A stretch of 41,504 nucleotides of DNA, from assembly GCA_002688035.1 (NCBI GenBank), contig NZBU01000005.1, forward strand, positions 108,036 through 149,539, in the 5' to 3' direction. The translations under genes were made by a program, and so were the position numbers. The stretch is from Candidatus Iainarchaeum sp. GTDB taxonomy: Archaea > Iainarchaeota > Iainarchaeia > Iainarchaeales > GCA-2688035. A model generated the notes under the pieces. It did not search any database and was not told the DNA's origin. It was given only the letters and a program-made list of their open reading frames with translations. Below, one piece after another: positions 22,853 through 32,300 of this stretch. Each line of letters opens with the position of its first letter. Within the stretch, counting starts at the first letter, position 1.

Positions 22853-23495
22853 TTTTCCTGACTTTTTCAGCTATCTCTCTTTTTGCCAGAATCAGTATTT
22901 TTTGACCAGGTTTTACAAGTGTTTCTGAATCAGGAATAACAAGGTTCTTTCCCTCGAACAATGCAACTATTGCTGCGCCTGGAGGGTGCTCTATTTCCTT
23001 AACCTTTTTTCCAGCAATCTTGCTCTTCTCTGTTATTTCTATTTCCATAATCTCGGCTGTTCCCCTTGAAATGAACGCCAAGTCAAGCACTTCAGGCTTT
23101 GTAATCAGTTCGGCAATATATCCTGCGGCAGCAGCCTCAGGGTGAATTACAATGTCAACACCAAGCTTTTTCAAAACTTCCTCGTCATAATCAACCTTGC
23201 TGATTCTTGCTGCAACTTGTGCGGCTCCAAGCTCTTTTGCAAGCAAAGAAATAATCATGTTTGTTTCATCCTGGCCTGTGAGGGCAACAATGGCACCACA
23301 TTCTTTTACGCCTGCTTTCTCAAGCACGCCTGTTTCTGTGCCGTCTCCCTGCGTCGCAATTATATCAAGCTCCTTGCTGATTTTGTCGCACCTTTCCGCT
23401 GATTTGTCTATTACAACAACATCATGCTCTTCCTCAAGCAGCAGTTGCGCAAGGTAGTACCCAATTTCTCCGGCCCCAACTAGTATGATATACAT
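22845..23495 (-). CDS. trkA: Trk potassium uptake regulatory subunit TrkA
   Basis: The cytoplasmic gating subunit has an RCK_N Rossmann domain (IILVGAGEIGYYLAQLL, VVVIDKSAERC, GDGTETGVLEKAGV, ALTGQDETNMI) and an RCK_C domain (EIEITEKSKIAGKKV to the end). It binds nucleotides and controls K+ flow through TrkH. ATG 23495 or GTG 23504 are both possible; a TATA-like element lies near 23527. It is the third gene after trkH and an unknown gene. Confidence 0.93.
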   Translation of the reverse strand: MYIILVGAGEIGYYLAQLLLEEEHDVVVIDKSAERCDKISKELDIIATQGDGTETGVLEKAGVKECGAIVALTGQDETNMIISLLAKELGAAQVAARISKVDYDEEVLKKLGVDIVIHPEAAAAGYIAELITKPEVLDLAFISRGTAEIMEIEITEKSKIAGKKVKEIEHPPGAAIVALFEGKNLVIPDSETLVKPGQKILILAKREIAEKVRKII

Positions 23496-23527
23496 ATTAT
23501 TCACTTAAGTTTAGTTCATTCCAGTAT

Positions 23528-23962
23528 TTAATGCTTTTTTCTTTTTATTACCTCTTTTAATATTGCGTTAAACGTTCGTTCTATATCAAAGCCACCATCT
23601 GAGTGGGTGTAAACTTCTTGCATTCTTGCGTTGGGCGCAAGTCTCTTTATATCACCAACTTCATTTTTGAAAAGTAAGGGCTCACTAGAAATTGGCGAGA
23701 CAACAATGTCTGCATTTTCAAGTCCTTTTCTGTGTCTGGTTTCTGTTCCAGTTAACTTTACTCCAACCCCTTTGACCTCAACTCTATTAGCTAGACCCTG
23801 TTCTCTCAAAAATTTGCGAAACTCTTTTGCTATTGCTCCTGACCACTCTCCCTGAAAGCAAACAAAGGTAATTTTTTTCCTCGCAGGCTTTCTCACACGA
23901 TGATATTTCCTCGGAACCTTTCTCCTAAGACCTCTCTTTGTTTTTATTAGCTTATTCAGCAA
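23528..23962 (-). CDS. Unknown alpha/beta protein encoded between trkH and trkA
   Basis: The 144-aa protein has a very basic N-terminus (KTKRGLRRKVPRKYHRVRK). The rest is a Rossmann-like domain starting ITFVCFQGEWSGAIAKEFRKFLREQ, recalling low-molecular-weight phosphatases or PTS EIIB proteins, but the CX5R phosphatase loop is not present (CFQGEWS). Later strands are ENADIVVSPISS and MQEVYTHSDGG. The TTG start at 23962 sits 2 bp after the trkH stop, with GAGGCGG upstream. Position implies a link to K+ uptake; this is inference. Confidence 0.7.
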   Translation of the reverse strand: MLNKLIKTKRGLRRKVPRKYHRVRKPARKKITFVCFQGEWSGAIAKEFRKFLREQGLANRVEVKGVGVKLTGTETRHRKGLENADIVVSPISSEPLLFKNEVGDIKRLAPNARMQEVYTHSDGGFDIERTFNAILKEVIKRKKH

Positions 23963-23964
23963 TT

Positions 23965-25443
23965 TTACCGCCTCGATGGCCTTAGGCTAAGCATGAAGCC
24001 AATTGCCGAGAGAATCGGTATTATCTCAAGTCTGCCAATCCACATGTTTATTATTAGCATTATTTTTACGCCAAACGGCATAGCAGCATTTGTTATTCCT
24101 GTTGAGATTCCTGCATTGCTCTGCGCGCTCACAACCTCAAACAAGCTGTCAGCCATACTATTTCCATAGAGGGTGAGAACAAGTGTTCCTATTCCCAGTA
24201 GCAGTATCCAAAGTAGAATGAATTGGTTTATCTCCTTTATCTGCTTGAGTTCAAGGTTCTTGCCCTCAAACTTTTTTGCAAAAAAGCTTTTTTCAGGGAG
24301 AACAGCTTCCTTAATTCGCCAGTAAATCGATTTCACAAAAATTATGAATCTAGAAATCTTTATGCCTCCGGCTGTGCTTCCTGCACTTCCACCCACAAAC
24401 ATTACTGCGATTAGCACTAGTTTCACAAAATCGTCCCATGCAGCCACATCGTTTGCCGTAACAAGGGAGAAGCCCCCGCAACTTATTGCTGAGAACGTAT
24501 GAAAGAAGGCCTGTTCAATGCTTGCAAGGGAACCCCCAAATAATAGGAACATCTTTGGCAAAATCATGAAAGCAGCCATCAGTCCCAATAAGATTAGTGT
24601 TTTGAATTCCGCGTCCAATAACAATGTTTTGAACTGTCTCTTTTTGAAAACAAGGTAGTGTACTCCAAAGGATGTTGCTCCTAGTACCATTATCACAATA
24701 AGGCTCAGGCTAACCCAGGGGGAATAGGTTCCAACCAATCCCTGTGAGGTAATATCCATTCCTGTAGTGCTAATGGCTGACATACTGTAGTTTATGGCAG
24801 TGAATAGGTCCATATCACTTAAATACAACAACACTATTCCAACCAATGTCAAGCCAATATAAATATTCCAAATCTCTTTGATAGTGTTCTTAATATTGGG
24901 TTTGATTCTTTCCTCTCTCCCCTCTGCATAACTAAGCTTGCTTGCCCTGCTGTAAGTTGTCAGCACCCCTGTTAGTGCCAGAACAACAATTCCCACACCC
25001 CCGACCCAGGATAGAAAACTTCTCCAAAAAACCAATGAATTTGGAGCAAAGTCTATTGAGAATTTCATTAGTGTTAGGCCAGTTGTTGTGAGCGCAGACA
25101 TTGCTTCAAAGTACCCATCAACAAAACTCATTCCCTGAACAAGCACGAAGGGTAGGGCTGAGACTGCGCAGTAAAGCAGCCAGAATGCAGCAGCAGTTAA
25201 AAAAGCATGTTTCAAATCTGTTTCCTGTTTGGGGGCAAAGGCATTTCTCAAAGTAAAACCAACTGCAAAGGCGATTCCAGCGGCAAGTATGTAAGCAGCA
25301 ATTGTCCTAAATCCCTCCATATAGAAGAGCGAGGCAACAAGTGGCGCGAGAAAGGTTACACTACTCCATTCCATTATAGTGCCTAGGTCGCGAAGAACAA
25401 CCCTTACATCCTCTTTTCCAAGTCTTATTAACATTGAGGGCAT
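23965..25443 (-). CDS. trkH: Trk potassium uptake membrane subunit TrkH
   Basis: The 492-aa K+ translocating subunit has four M1-P-M2 repeats. Pore loops are visible as SALTTTGLTL, SAISTTGMDI, SAISCGGFSL and SAQSNAGIST, the last relaxed as usual. The C-terminal WIGRLEIIPIL and the central GGSAGSTAGGIK are conserved. ATG 25443 has no SD but TTTATTAAC lies about 26 bp upstream, so the mRNA is probably leaderless. Confidence 0.95.
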   Translation of the reverse strand: MPSMLIRLGKEDVRVVLRDLGTIMEWSSVTFLAPLVASLFYMEGFRTIAAYILAAGIAFAVGFTLRNAFAPKQETDLKHAFLTAAAFWLLYCAVSALPFVLVQGMSFVDGYFEAMSALTTTGLTLMKFSIDFAPNSLVFWRSFLSWVGGVGIVVLALTGVLTTYSRASKLSYAEGREERIKPNIKNTIKEIWNIYIGLTLVGIVLLYLSDMDLFTAINYSMSAISTTGMDITSQGLVGTYSPWVSLSLIVIMVLGATSFGVHYLVFKKRQFKTLLLDAEFKTLILLGLMAAFMILPKMFLLFGGSLASIEQAFFHTFSAISCGGFSLVTANDVAAWDDFVKLVLIAVMFVGGSAGSTAGGIKISRFIIFVKSIYWRIKEAVLPEKSFFAKKFEGKNLELKQIKEINQFILLWILLLGIGTLVLTLYGNSMADSLFEVVSAQSNAGISTGITNAAMPFGVKIMLIINMWIGRLEIIPILSAIGFMLSLRPSRR

Positions 25444-25468
25444 TCAGCAACAAGTAGCTTCAAAGAGG

Positions 25469-26026
25469 TTAATAAATGTTTTTCAACCGTGCCCTAGTTT
25501 TCTCGTAGAAAGGTTTAGCGATTTCTTTCGCTTTTGGGGAAGATATTCTTTCAAACATCCAAGCCATCTTTTTCCTTACTTTTTCCGTGCCCAATGTTTT
25601 AGCCAGTCCTACATGTTTTATGGCATTGGTTTCAAAGTAACTTAAACTATCCGCATCCTTTATTAGGTTAGACTCGGCATCACCTCCAACTTCATGTTTG
25701 CCAATCATATTCTTGATTCTCTCTATTTTTTCTTGTTCATATCCCTCTTTTTTCAAAAATCTCGATATTATTATGGCACCTTCTTTCTGATGTTCTTCCA
25801 AAATCGCGGGGTCATTGAATTCTTTTGTTTTAAATGTTTGTTCTGTATTTGTTTTCCTAAATGCCCTTGCAATGTCGTGAGCAAAAGCAGCGATAATAAT
25901 TGGCTCATCTGCATCAGGCCTTAATTGCCTAATCCAATAAACAGTGTTTTCAAAGTGCGCAATGCTTTTTCCTGTCGCACTTTTTTCAAATGCCTCTTTG
26001 ACAAACTGTTCCACTTTCTTTAGCAT
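25469..26026 (-). CDS. HD-domain hydrolase (DUF4202-like)
   Basis: The 185-aa helical protein has GKSIAHFENTVYWIRQL (first His), IAAFAHDIARAF (HD), EEHQKEGA, IGKHEVGG and a late DADSLSYFETN. These are the metal-binding positions of HD phosphohydrolases. The wording resembles DUF4202-type proteins; the substrate is unknown. ATG 26026 is probably leaderless from AAAATAAAGC near 26055. It is not related by motif to the HD gene at 3957. Confidence 0.82.
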   Translation of the reverse strand: MLKKVEQFVKEAFEKSATGKSIAHFENTVYWIRQLRPDADEPIIIAAFAHDIARAFRKTNTEQTFKTKEFNDPAILEEHQKEGAIIISRFLKKEGYEQEKIERIKNMIGKHEVGGDAESNLIKDADSLSYFETNAIKHVGLAKTLGTEKVRKKMAWMFERISSPKAKEIAKPFYEKTRARLKNIY

Positions 26027-26065
26027 GATACAACCTATTCCTTTTCCATTGCTTTATTTTCTAGT

Positions 26066-26090
26066 GCAGGGAGGAGGATTTGAACCCCAA
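26066..26090 (-). repeat. Fragment of a tRNA-Leu-like 3' end
   Basis: On the minus strand this reads GGGGTTCAAATCC then TCCTCCCTGCA, i.e. T-arm plus acceptor 3' strand, with no 5' half in the window. It closely resembles the 3' end of the intact tRNA-Leu only a few bases away (26094-26118). It looks like an attachment-site duplicate or tRNA remnant. Confidence 0.6.
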
Positions 26091-26093
26091 GAA

Positions 26094-26176
26094 TGCGGGA
26101 GGGAGGACTCGAACCCCCGAAGGCACTAAGCCATCAGGCCCTGAACCTGACCCGATTGCCGCTACGGGACTCCCGC
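26094..26176 (-). tRNA. tRNA-Leu (CAG)
   Basis: The 83-nt type II tRNA has acceptor GCGGGAG/CTCCCGC, anticodon loop TTCAGGG in a TCAGG/CCTGA stem, a long variable arm (GGCTTAGTGCC), T-arm GGGGGTTCGAGTCCTCC and discriminator A. CCA is not encoded. Confidence 0.95.
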
Positions 26177-26218
26177 GGATTAATAATCCATTCATCCTAA
26201 CATTTGTTTTTATATTAG

Positions 26219-26323
26219 TGCTCCCGCCGGGATTTGAACCCGGGCTACGAGCTCCGCAAGCTCGCGTCCTTACTGGGATTATTTAATTCCTCAAATAATC
26301 TATCCAGGCTAGACCACGGGAGC
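26219..26323 (-). tRNA. tRNA-Arg (GCG) with a 31-nt D-loop intron
   Basis: Acceptor is GCTCCCG/CGGGAGC, anticodon loop TTGCGGA in a CGAGC/GCTCG stem, T-arm CCGGGTTCAAATCCCGG, discriminator A. The intron is 26271-26301. Removing it restores the D-arm GTCTAGCCTGGAT|AGGAC. The splice motif has CTGG/CCAG as the central 4-bp helix, bulges AT^A and TA^A, and an inner 8-bp helix GATTATTT/AAATAATC. The outer helix is weak, so this is a relaxed motif. The 5' half of the gene also encodes the C-terminus of a LAGLIDADG protein. Confidence 0.92.
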
Positions 26324-27468
26324 ATTTGTTTAATTTTTTTGATTCTCTCTAAATGTTTTGGGTTACTGCTTCCTATTTCTTCAATCCATTTCCTGAACTT
26401 TGGAACACCATTCAAGTAAATGGTGTACTCCTTCCGAAACACTTGTGGGGAGAAACCTAATAAAACTAATATTTCGCTAACTTTATTAATCAATTCTCTT
26501 GATTTGATACAGAGGGAGATTACTGGATATCTTGTTTTTGGGCGAATGTAATAGCAGCCGTCTGTATCAATTAGTCCTCTTAGGAATGCACGCATAATGT
26601 TTTTGTCTTTGCTTTTAAGGATGCATGCTGGCACTTTGACTTTGTATGTTTTGCAGCCTGTAGTAATACCTAACACCTCACTTTTGAATTTGTGCACGGC
26701 TTTTGAGCTTATTTCAAATCCGCACGCAGAGCTTCTTTTTAGAAGAGGCGGATTAATGTTGTATAGTTCTTTGTAAAGTGGAAGAATGAATCCAGTGTAA
26801 TAGGTTTCTTCTTCAAAGGCGCCTCTCACTGAGAAATAATAGGGTTTATTTGATAATGTTCCGTCTCCTAAGTGAATACCAATTTCCTCGGCTAATAATG
26901 GAGAGAGCTTTTTTGGAATTTTTATTTTTCTTTTCTCATCTTGCCTGCTTGCTTCGAGTCCTTCAAGATTAAATTCAATTTCTTTTTTCTTAAAAAATGA
27001 TTCTCTTGCAGCTGTATCTTGTTTAATTTTCCTTAAAGCTTTCTCGAGTTTCTTTTTGCGTAGAAGAATATACGCTTTTTCTGGATCTTGTGTCCTTAAT
27101 TTTCTGAAGTTCTTGATTGAGTTTCTGTTAGCTTTTTGCCGCCACTTTCCTATTGTTTTCTCATTGTATGTTCTTAAGATTGTCCGCATGCCCTTGGTAC
27201 CTCCTTTGACCGCGCCCCAGTTTTCGGGTTTTGTGAATGTTTGGTTAAGGAAGAAATCTTGTTTACCCTCAGGCAGAAAGTGGGTCATTGAATCAAACAC
27301 TTTTTTTGGAATAAGTCTACTGCCAAACCGATAATTCTGGAAGGTTGTTCGAGGCAAGCCCAGTCGTGTGCGAAATTCTTTCCAACTCTTAAATTTATTC
27401 GCTTCTCTTAATGATGCAAAAAATTCTTTTCTTGTTTCGTCTGTTTTGAATTCAACTCTTTCTTCCAT
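26245..27468 (-). CDS. LAGLIDADG homing endonuclease whose 3' end overlaps tRNA-Arg
   Basis: The 407-aa protein has an N-terminal region with a helix-turn-helix-like segment (SWKEFRTRLGLPRTTFQNYRF), a basic linker and two LAGLIDADG motifs (LLAEEIGIHLGDGTLS and FLRGLIDTDGCYY) carrying the catalytic acids. It would cut a long DNA target. ATG 27468 has TTATAA (27491-27496) 26 bp upstream, so it has its own promoter. The last 27 or so codons read through the tRNA-Arg 5' half and intron, with TAG in the anticodon-arm/T-arm region. It is not inside an intron. Confidence 0.9.
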   Translation of the reverse strand: MEERVEFKTDETRKEFFASLREANKFKSWKEFRTRLGLPRTTFQNYRFGSRLIPKKVFDSMTHFLPEGKQDFFLNQTFTKPENWGAVKGGTKGMRTILRTYNEKTIGKWRQKANRNSIKNFRKLRTQDPEKAYILLRKKKLEKALRKIKQDTAARESFFKKKEIEFNLEGLEASRQDEKRKIKIPKKLSPLLAEEIGIHLGDGTLSNKPYYFSVRGAFEEETYYTGFILPLYKELYNINPPLLKRSSACGFEISSKAVHKFKSEVLGITTGCKTYKVKVPACILKSKDKNIMRAFLRGLIDTDGCYYIRPKTRYPVISLCIKSRELINKVSEILVLLGFSPQVFRKEYTIYLNGVPKFRKWIEEIGSSNPKHLERIKKIKQMLPWSSLDRLFEELNNPSKDASLRSS

Positions 27469-27488
27469 CTAAAAAGGGGGTTTTTGCT

Positions 27489-27499
27489 CTTTATAATCG
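27489..27499 (-). promoter_or_regulatory. TATA box of the LAGLIDADG gene
   Basis: On the minus strand the sequence reads GATTATAAAGA, centred 26 bp before ATG 27468. The rest of 27500-27564 has small hairpins (GTGG/CCAC, TTCCA/TGGAA) and no ORF. Confidence 0.5.
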
Positions 27500-27564
27500 C
27501 TTGGGGAGAGTGGGTTTCCACTGTTAATGGAAGTCCATTCCGTGGGAGCAGTTAAGTAATTAGT

Positions 27565-28473
27565 CTATTTAATCAATTTAATTACTTTGCCTTCGTGGAT
27601 TATGATAGAATTCTCTGCCTGCGAAACCATTTTTCCCTGTTCCTCTTTTAACACTGGGAATGCTTTGATGCACTTTGCTTTCAATAGCTCCCTCAAACCA
27701 ATTTTTCTCTGGAACTCGCTCATCTTAAGCCCGTCCGCAATCCATCTTTCCGCAAAAGGCAGGGTATTATAATTCTCAAGTATGAACTCTAAAACATTTC
27801 TCGCGTGATTATTTCTAATAAGCCGTGCTTCTTCAACTGCAAATATTTCTGATTGTGCCCCCTCTCTTACAATGCCCTCTCCATCTGTTGCAAATGGCTC
27901 GAAAGCGTAGGCTTGTCCGTCCTCCAACTTCCTTGTGTCATTGTTTTCAATGTTTGGAATTCCTGGTGCAGCGTGCTGAACATACTGTTCTAAACCATGC
28001 CCTGTAAGATTTTGCACTGGCTTAAATCCCTTGCCCTTAATTGTTTTTTCAATTTCTGTTCCAATCTTTCCAATTTCCAATCCTAATTTTGCAATTGAGA
28101 GCGCGTTTTCAAGCGCGAGTTCAGAGGCCTCAATCAAATTCGCCCACTCGTTACTTGGGTTTACTGTGAAAGAACCATCGGCAATAAAACCGTCAATATG
28201 CACTCCAATATCAATCTTCAGCACATCATTTTTGCCTAAAACTGTTTCATCCCCTGTTCCAGGCGTATAGTGGGCAGCAGCCTCATTTAAGCTCAAGTTA
28301 ACCGGAAAAGCAAGCTTTGCCTTGCCCTCAGATAGATCTTTGACAGCTTTTTCTACCACTAAAGCGATGTCAAGCAGTTTTTTGTCCGCAACCGCACTTT
28401 TTCGTGCTTTTTTCTGCACAGAACCGAGAATTTTGCCTGCTTTTACATATTTTTCCGCTGTTTTGCTATCCAT
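27565..28473 (-). CDS. map: Type II methionine aminopeptidase
   Basis: The enzyme removes N-terminal Met using two metal ions. Ligands are visible in order: KIDIGVHIDGFIAD (two Asp), NLTGHGLEQYVQH (His), FEPFAT (Glu) and QAENSIII (Glu). The insert between the last His and Glu marks the type II enzyme found in archaea and eukaryotes. ATG 28473 lies 7 nt after GGTGA; ATG 28479 is too close to the SD. Confidence 0.95.
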   Translation of the reverse strand: MDSKTAEKYVKAGKILGSVQKKARKSAVADKKLLDIALVVEKAVKDLSEGKAKLAFPVNLSLNEAAAHYTPGTGDETVLGKNDVLKIDIGVHIDGFIADGSFTVNPSNEWANLIEASELALENALSIAKLGLEIGKIGTEIEKTIKGKGFKPVQNLTGHGLEQYVQHAAPGIPNIENNDTRKLEDGQAYAFEPFATDGEGIVREGAQSEIFAVEEARLIRNNHARNVLEFILENYNTLPFAERWIADGLKMSEFQRKIGLRELLKAKCIKAFPVLKEEQGKMVSQAENSIIIHEGKVIKLIK

Positions 28474-28531
28474 CTTCATTTCACCTATTATTAGCTTTCT
28501 TCTCGGAAAAGGTTAAAAAATAGCTCTTTTT

Positions 28532-29335
28532 TCAGCTTTTTCTCTTGATAATCAATAGGACAGCCAATCCCACAATCACTATTGCAACTGCATTAATCTC
28601 TGGAATTGGAAAGGCCGGACCTGAAACTCCCCGAGTTACAACAAAGGATCCATTCTTATTATTTCCAATTAAGATGTTGTCCGTGCACCCGGTAGCACTT
28701 CCAAAATCTGAGTTACTTAGTGCAGTACGCATATCATATCTACCCTCTACTATATCTAGGGGAGCCCATCCTGCAGTTAAGTCAGTAGTGCATGTAAACA
28801 TTTCCTCGTCGCCTGCAACAATTGGCCATACAGATGGTCCACTAGCCGTACAATCAATTTCCGTTGTCCCGTCTTGGAAAAATACTTCTACTGTTAAATC
28901 AGCACCAACTAAGTCGCAACCACTGCCATTGTCATTCTTTATTGTCACTTCAATATCAGTATCGTCACCTGGCGCAACAAAAGCTGGGTTTGCTTTAAAT
29001 TTTGTAATGTAAACATCGTTGCCGGTTATTGGCAAGCAAAAGTTTTTCCAAATACAGAAGTGAAACTCGCTCTCAAAGTGCGCGCTAACACTGGGAACAA
29101 TAGTGCCATCTGTTAGATCAATATAATCTCCGCCACTTGTCGGTGTGAAAATATCTATGTCAAATAAGAACTCCCTGCCGGTATACCTTGGAGGCAAATT
29201 TGGTCTCTCTGTTCCAGAACCAATTCCAATATAATAGTCAAAACTTGTTCCTTCCTGCCACCCAACCGGGTCGGGCGCACTAACAAAGTTAAGGAGAATA
29301 ATCAGTACTAACGCGGTTAATATCTTTTTCCACAT
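28532..29335 (-). CDS. Secreted protein with PEF-CTERM-like C-terminal anchor
   Basis: The 267-aa protein has a signal peptide (MWKKILTALVLIILLNFVSA), a beta-rich ectodomain with CARDB-like wording (FKANPAFVAPGDDTDIEVTIKN) and paired Cys. The end is a proline-glutamate motif (FPIPEINAVA), one membrane helix and a basic tail KRKS. The tripartite end recalls PEF/PGF-CTERM proteins cut and lipid-linked by archaeosortases. It lies 12 bp after a huge surface protein, with AGGAG before ATG 29335, so the two are cotranscribed. Confidence 0.75.
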   Translation of the reverse strand: MWKKILTALVLIILLNFVSAPDPVGWQEGTSFDYYIGIGSGTERPNLPPRYTGREFLFDIDIFTPTSGGDYIDLTDGTIVPSVSAHFESEFHFCIWKNFCLPITGNDVYITKFKANPAFVAPGDDTDIEVTIKNDNGSGCDLVGADLTVEVFFQDGTTEIDCTASGPSVWPIVAGDEEMFTCTTDLTAGWAPLDIVEGRYDMRTALSNSDFGSATGCTDNILIGNNKNGSFVVTRGVSGPAFPIPEINAVAIVIVGLAVLLIIKRKS

Positions 29336-29347
29336 CGACTTTTTCTC

Positions 29348-32300
29348 CTAAGGTATATAATGAATGGTACTGGGTTCTGTGGCACCTGTGCCACTATTGA
29401 CTATTATTACGTCCGCTGTGTGACTCACTCCTGAAATCAGTTTTAGATCGGTATTACAATTCAGTTTAGCATCAACCAAACCGTCAGTTATTGGAATAGT
29501 TCCATACCCTGAAATACTATCATAGGTGCACCCTACTTCGCCGATACCAGGGGCATTTAAAATTATTTCAAGATAGCCATTAACAGGATTCCCAGTACCT
29601 TTATCAACGATAAACGCGCCAATCGCTATTTCCTCTGTGTATCCTCCAAGTCCTTCGCCCCCACAATCGTTGCAAGAAAATTGCCTTGTTCCACAATCAA
29701 TGGTAGTGTTTTCGATATAACTACTTATACTCTGTTGCGAGGTTAAGTCAGTGTAATCACATGAACAATCATATGGGCTGCTAGTTCCAGTACAACTTCC
29801 TGTTCCTGATCCGCACACAGGAATTGGACGATTAGAGCTGCCAGTGACATTTACAACAAAAGTGGTTGAACCGGTAAAATCGCTATCGAATGTTGTAGGA
29901 CTCAAACCCGACATTGCACAACTTGCTCCTCCAAGGCCGCATGAGTGCACGGCATGTGTGGGTGAATCGCCACCGCCTTCATGGTTGAACTCTGAACTGT
30001 CAGTTGGATCTCCGGTTATAATGCTGCCGCCATCTCCTTGCACTGTAAAACCGCTGCCCTCAAACTTACAGCTTGAGATTGTTAGTTCCTCACCCTGATT
30101 CTCCACTCTAGTGTTAATGAACTCAATATTAGTAAGATCATCATTGTTTATTATTGAAAATGGCGAGCTCCAATTGACTTCAATTCCTTCCCCCCAATTT
30201 AGTCCGGTCATTGAGAAAGCCGGGTCTCGTGTTGCATTCAAAATTTTGATGCTGCGCGCGCTATCATTTGGATCTTGAATAGTTTCATCATCATTTATTC
30301 TAATTCTGCTGTCTACTAGTTGGCCATAATCATGAATTGTTATGTTGCCGCTGAGATTCATTATCCTGCTGTTATTCATTTCTAGTGCGCCTACTTCAAT
30401 CCACCTTATGTCTTCTTGACCACTGTCAGCCAGTTCAGTATTGGTAAGCTTCATCAAGCCCTCTACCTTAATTGCGCCATAGAATCCTGGCTCACCTGAG
30501 AATACGGTCCGACTAGTGTTATATGTAAAATTGTATAGTCTAGCATTGGTTGCTTCAAATTCCTGGGCGTAAAGTCCAACAAAACCATAATTACCCATAA
30601 GAGTATCGCTTATAGAATTTCCTGTGAACGTGATTTTTCCGTTCGCTGCTCTAAGTGGACCTCTTAAAGTTCGCAGAAAAGCACGGTCAAACGTAATGTT
30701 TCCATTTGCTGACTCAAAAGCGATTATGCCTTCCCCTGACCAGCCACCTGAGTCATATCCATCAAACTCGATATTCTGAATTAGAATGTCCCCACTTGCA
30801 TAAACTCTTCCACCTCTTTGAGCCACAACACTATGGGGTCTGCCTGTTTCAGTTGTCCCTCTTTTCACGGTCAGGTTTCCGTTAAACACCACAAGACTTT
30901 CATTGTAATAAATGGCATAGTTGCTATATCTCCCGGTTATTACCGCGTCGCCATTGCGGATTTGTATTGGTGCAGGTTGGTGGAAGTAAATCTGGCTGTT
31001 TGTCATATTGAGTCCCCCTCCAATATCAATGCCAGTGCCAGAGGCGTTAGTGTAATTAACATGAACAATATGTGCTCCGTTGCTCATCGTCAAATTTCCG
31101 TTTGTTGTGTTAATATTATCAAAGTATATAATGGATTGATTGCTGCTAGGGCCTCTGCCACTTAAGACAATATCTCCGACAACATCTAAATTGCATGTTT
31201 GTGCTCCATTACAGTACAGAATCGATGATGTTGAGGTAAGTGTGTTAGCCAAAATATTGGCTTTACCATGTATCTCTGCCGAAACAAGCGTAATATCGCC
31301 AGTAACATCTAATGTTCCATCTATATAGTAAATTCTTTTTCTCTGCAATATAAGCTCTCCACCAACAGTCATATCGTTGAAGCGCACGCCAGAGCTCGAG
31401 CTATAGATTCCTGAATTATCTTGGTATGTAGGACCTACTATCACAGCATTTTTTCCAACAATCAAGTCTCCATTCATAAAATTTTCAATACGACTGTATC
31501 TGCCAGTAATCTTCAAATCGTTTACAATGTCAATGTTTCCGTTCCTCACATTAAATAGTCTTGCCCACGCACCGTCACCCTCGTTATGAATTGTCAGGTT
31601 TCTGGCGGTGAGTTCTGTAATATAATTGGGTCCTCTTCCTATAATCCATGCCTGCCTATTACCCACACTTTGTATTAAAATATCCCCTGTAACATTAACC
31701 GGGCCACTTATGCGGTTTATGTAAGTATCTGCGTTTCCACCTGTTGCATCAATTGTTAAGTCTCCTTCAACAGTCAGGCTGTCTATAGTCCAAGTGTCAT
31801 TAATATGGCCACCGTTCCTCAAAAGCATGTCGCCATGTATTAAAATATCCCCACTCAGACCGTGAATGCGCGAATTCCTACCAGATATAGTGCTGTCCAT
31901 AGTCATCTTTCCGGCTTCAATATTTCTAAAGTATAACATGCGCCCGCCATTAGGAATACTTAATTCTCCATCAATCCCAATGCTTGATCTTCTATCATCA
32001 TCAGCAGTTTGAGAGTAAAGGTACGTAGCTTGGTTTCCACCAGTGCCTGCGTCAATGGTAATGTTTGTAAAAGTTTTTTGGGATCCATTATCCACAAATT
32101 GCATTTGGGCACTGCTCCCCATATTGTAACTTCTCAGGGTTGTGGTTCTACCGCTTTGCCCAATCAATCGCAAGTTCCAAGTTACAGTACTCCTGTCAGC
32201 CGGGCGAATAAAATCAACTTTCGAATTCTGTATCCAAACTTGTCTTCCTTGAATTTCCCAAATCACAGTATCTAGTGTTTCGCCCGCAACATCGCTCCAA

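Noticed and set aside
27541-27551. Second tRNA-Arg 5'-end copy beyond the LAGLIDADG gene
   Set aside because: CGTGGGAGCA only resembles the tRNA start CACGGGAGCA over ten bases with two differences; too short to claim flanking repeats.
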